From the NCBI GenBank assembly GCA_016296415.1, contig JAEDJH010000015.1:1-24118 (forward strand): 24,118 bases of DNA, read 5' to 3'. Of the stretch, positions 22,624 to 24,118 are shown one piece after another; position 1 is the stretch's first letter, and each line of letters starts with the position of its first letter. A model generated the notes under the pieces. It searched no databases. It was not told the DNA's origin and saw only the letters and a program-made list of their open reading frames with translations. Made by a program: the position numbers and the translations under genes. This DNA comes from Clostridia bacterium. Its GTDB lineage: Bacteria; Bacillota; Clostridia; Christensenellales; CAG-138.

Positions 22624-24045
22624 ATGTTCAAAACGCTCGAAGAAGCAAAAAGCTTCTGCAAAGATAACGGAATAACCATGCTTGACTTCAAGATGACCGA
22701 CATCAACGGCGCTTGGAGACATATTACCCTCCCCGTCGATCGTCTCGATGAGGATATGATGATTTACGGCGTTGGTTTCGACGGCTCCAACTACGGCTAT
22801 GCACAGGTCGAAAACAGCGATATGGTATTTATCCCCGATCTCAGCACCGCAGCGGTCGAGCCCTATACCGAGGGCGTACTTACCATGACCGGCGATGTAA
22901 TGATAATCGCCGTACCCAACAACAAGCCCTTCGACCAGTATCCCAGGAACGTTGCAAAGCGTGCCGTTGAATACATGAAGGAAACCGGCATCGCCGACAC
23001 CATGATAATCGGACCGGAGTTCGAGTTCCACGTGTTTGACGAAGTATCCTTCAGAAACGATCCGCACCACAGCGAGATGCGCATTGCCTGCGACGAAGCA
23101 TACTGGGCAACCTCCGAGGGCACCAACGGTCATCAGATCAGATATAAGGCCGGCTACCATGCCGACATCCCCCACGACGTAAACTTCGAGCTCAGGAACG
23201 AAATGTGCCGTACCCTCGAAAACTGGGGCGTAAAGGTCAAGTATCATCATCATGAGGTGGGAAGCCCCGCACAGGAGGAGATCGAGACCGAAATGGGCGA
23301 AATGACCGAAATGGCCGACAAGACCATGATCGTCAAGTACGTCATCAGAAACGAAGCCGAGCGCTGGGGCAAGTCCGCCACCTTCATGCCGAAGCCCGTT
23401 CTCGACGAGGCAGGCAACGGTATGCACGTTCATATCATCCTTACCAAGGACGGCAAGCCCCTGTTCTACGATCCCAGCGGCTATGCAATGCTGTCGGACG
23501 AGGCGCTCTGGTTCATCGGCGGTATGCTCAAGCATGCTGCATCGCTCTGCGCCCTCACCAACCCCTCCACCAACTCCTTCAAGCGCCTTGTTCCCGGCTT
23601 TGAGGCTCCCGTTACCATCGGCTACGCAACCGCAAACCGCAGCGCAGTCGTCCGTATCCCCGCCTATGCAAAGTCCCCGATGAAGAAGCGCTTTGAGCTC
23701 AGGAACCCCGACGCAACCTGCAACCCCTACTATGCGTATTCCGCAATCCTCATGGCAGGTCTTGACGGCATAAAGAACAAGATCGACCCGCATGCAAACG
23801 GCTGGGGTCCCTATGACTTCAACCTCTTCGACCTCCCCGAGGAAGAAAAGGCGAAGATCGACTCGCTGCCCCGTTCGCTCGACGATGCGCTCGACGCACT
23901 GGAGAAGGATCACGAGTACCTTACCGCCGGCGGCGTATTCCCCGAGAGGCTCATCAAGCAGTGGATCACCAAAAAGCGTGCGGAGCTCAAGAAGATCAAC
24001 CGCATCCCCAACCCCGCCGAGTTCGAGGCATATTACAGCCTGTAA
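22624..24045 (+). CDS. glnA: Type I glutamine synthetase with Phe at the adenylylation position
   Basis: Glutamine synthetase joins ammonia to glutamate using ATP and is the main route of ammonium assimilation. The 473-residue product has the beta-grasp N-domain (MTDINGAWRHITLP; FDGSNYGYAQVENSDM) and the catalytic domain with metal and substrate motifs GPEFEFHVF, VGSPAQEEIE, NGMHVHI, KRLVPGFEAPV and the RIPAY/FELRNPDATCNPY segment. Near the C-terminus NLFDLP (400-405) corresponds to the NLYDLP adenylylation site of enterobacterial enzymes, but Phe402 replaces the Tyr. The start at 22624 follows GGAGGTG (22610-22616) by seven bases; a longer frame from 22606 would begin before this site. Codons are more biased to C-ending forms than in neighbouring genes, suggesting high expression. 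Confidence 0.96.
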   Translation: MFKTLEEAKSFCKDNGITMLDFKMTDINGAWRHITLPVDRLDEDMMIYGVGFDGSNYGYAQVENSDMVFIPDLSTAAVEPYTEGVLTMTGDVMIIAVPNNKPFDQYPRNVAKRAVEYMKETGIADTMIIGPEFEFHVFDEVSFRNDPHHSEMRIACDEAYWATSEGTNGHQIRYKAGYHADIPHDVNFELRNEMCRTLENWGVKVKYHHHEVGSPAQEEIETEMGEMTEMADKTMIVKYVIRNEAERWGKSATFMPKPVLDEAGNGMHVHIILTKDGKPLFYDPSGYAMLSDEALWFIGGMLKHAASLCALTNPSTNSFKRLVPGFEAPVTIGYATANRSAVVRIPAYAKSPMKKRFELRNPDATCNPYYAYSAILMAGLDGIKNKIDPHANGWGPYDFNLFDLPEEEKAKIDSLPRSLDDALDALEKDHEYLTAGGVFPERLIKQWITKKRAELKKINRIPNPAEFEAYYSL

Positions 24046-24075
24046 TCACCTAACACGGCAAATAACGTATAACAA

Positions 24076-24101
24076 AAAGGCACGGCGCAAGCCGTGCCTT
24101 T
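24076..24101 (+). terminator. Terminator after glnA
   Basis: AAAGGCACGGC (24076-24086) pairs perfectly with GCCGTGCCTTT (24091-24101) around a GCAA tetraloop. The T-run is short (three) but is part of the A/T base-paired foot, so it could also work in the opposite direction. Confidence 0.8.
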
Positions 24102-24110
24102 GGCTGTGGT

Positions 24111-24118
24111 GGGGGGGG
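24111..24118 (+). other. Terminal run of G at the window end
   Basis: The last eight bases are all G, after a G/T-rich stretch. Such an end can be a sequencing or assembly artefact at a contig edge, but a genuine G-run cannot be excluded. Confidence 0.4.

Noticed and set aside
22594..23913. 439-codon minus-strand open frame opposite glnA
   Set aside because: glnA is certain on the plus strand; the antisense product shows no recognisable domain and is explained by glnA codon bias.

Overview
The window looks like a chromosomal segment from an anaerobic, low-copy-feature member of the Clostridia (Bacillota), probably an uncultured gut-type lineage. Pointers are strong AGGAGG-type ribosome binding sites, the Firmicutes gene order gdpP-rplI-dnaB, a Spo0A homologue, a flavodiiron/rubredoxin oxygen-detoxification protein, a MarR regulator followed by a heterodimeric ABC exporter, and frequent ATA (Ile) and AGG (Arg) codons in a moderately GC-rich background. 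No 16S, tRNA, CRISPR array, transposase or phage gene was seen. The genus cannot be named from this sequence.

Layout. 70-3579 mfd (transcription-repair coupling). 3643-4302 a small lipoprotein ending in a clear terminator. 4391-8589 a MarR-type repressor with a near-consensus promoter and tandem GTTAAAC operator-like repeats, followed without gaps by two half-transporters that together form an asymmetric (one degenerate ATP site) exporter. 8676-9494 (minus) spo0A, and 9945-11735 (minus) a flavodiiron protein fused to a flavin reductase and a rubredoxin; the 400 bp between them carries the FDP terminator, a possible 28-codon leader ORF and the spo0A promoter. 11865-16195 a housekeeping run: gdpP, rplI, dnaB, and a ProX-type tRNA editing deacylase. 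16325-18016 a membrane-anchored NlpC/P60 wall hydrolase with four peptidoglycan-binding repeats. 18307-18969 a regulator with two Myb/SANT-like repeats. 19214-22501 a four-gene cassette: HPr-kinase-like protein, PqqD-like protein, soluble S26-type peptidase, ABC exporter. 22624-24045 type I glutamine synthetase, and a terminator before a terminal run of G.

Points that stand out. (1) Spo0A aligns residue-for-residue with Bacillus Spo0A but has Glu at position 56, the phosphorylated Asp, and Gly at position 11 of the acidic pair, while its DNA-binding domain looks intact; this suggests a phosphorylation-independent or rewired master regulator. (2) The kinase/PqqD/peptidase/exporter operon has the parts of a ribosomal-peptide maturation and export system, yet no precursor peptide, radical SAM, or cyclase gene is visible here; it is the best candidate for a poorly described system. 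(3) Glutamine synthetase has Phe in place of the adenylylated Tyr. (4) The tandem Myb-like regulator sits behind a repeat-rich operator-like region.

How genes work together: the MarR-exporter operon is likely self-contained drug or metabolite efflux; the gdpP-rplI-dnaB-proX block links c-di-AMP turnover, translation and replication; the FDP and Spo0A genes reflect an anaerobe with (ancestral) sporulation or developmental regulation; the final cassette probably makes and exports a modified peptide.
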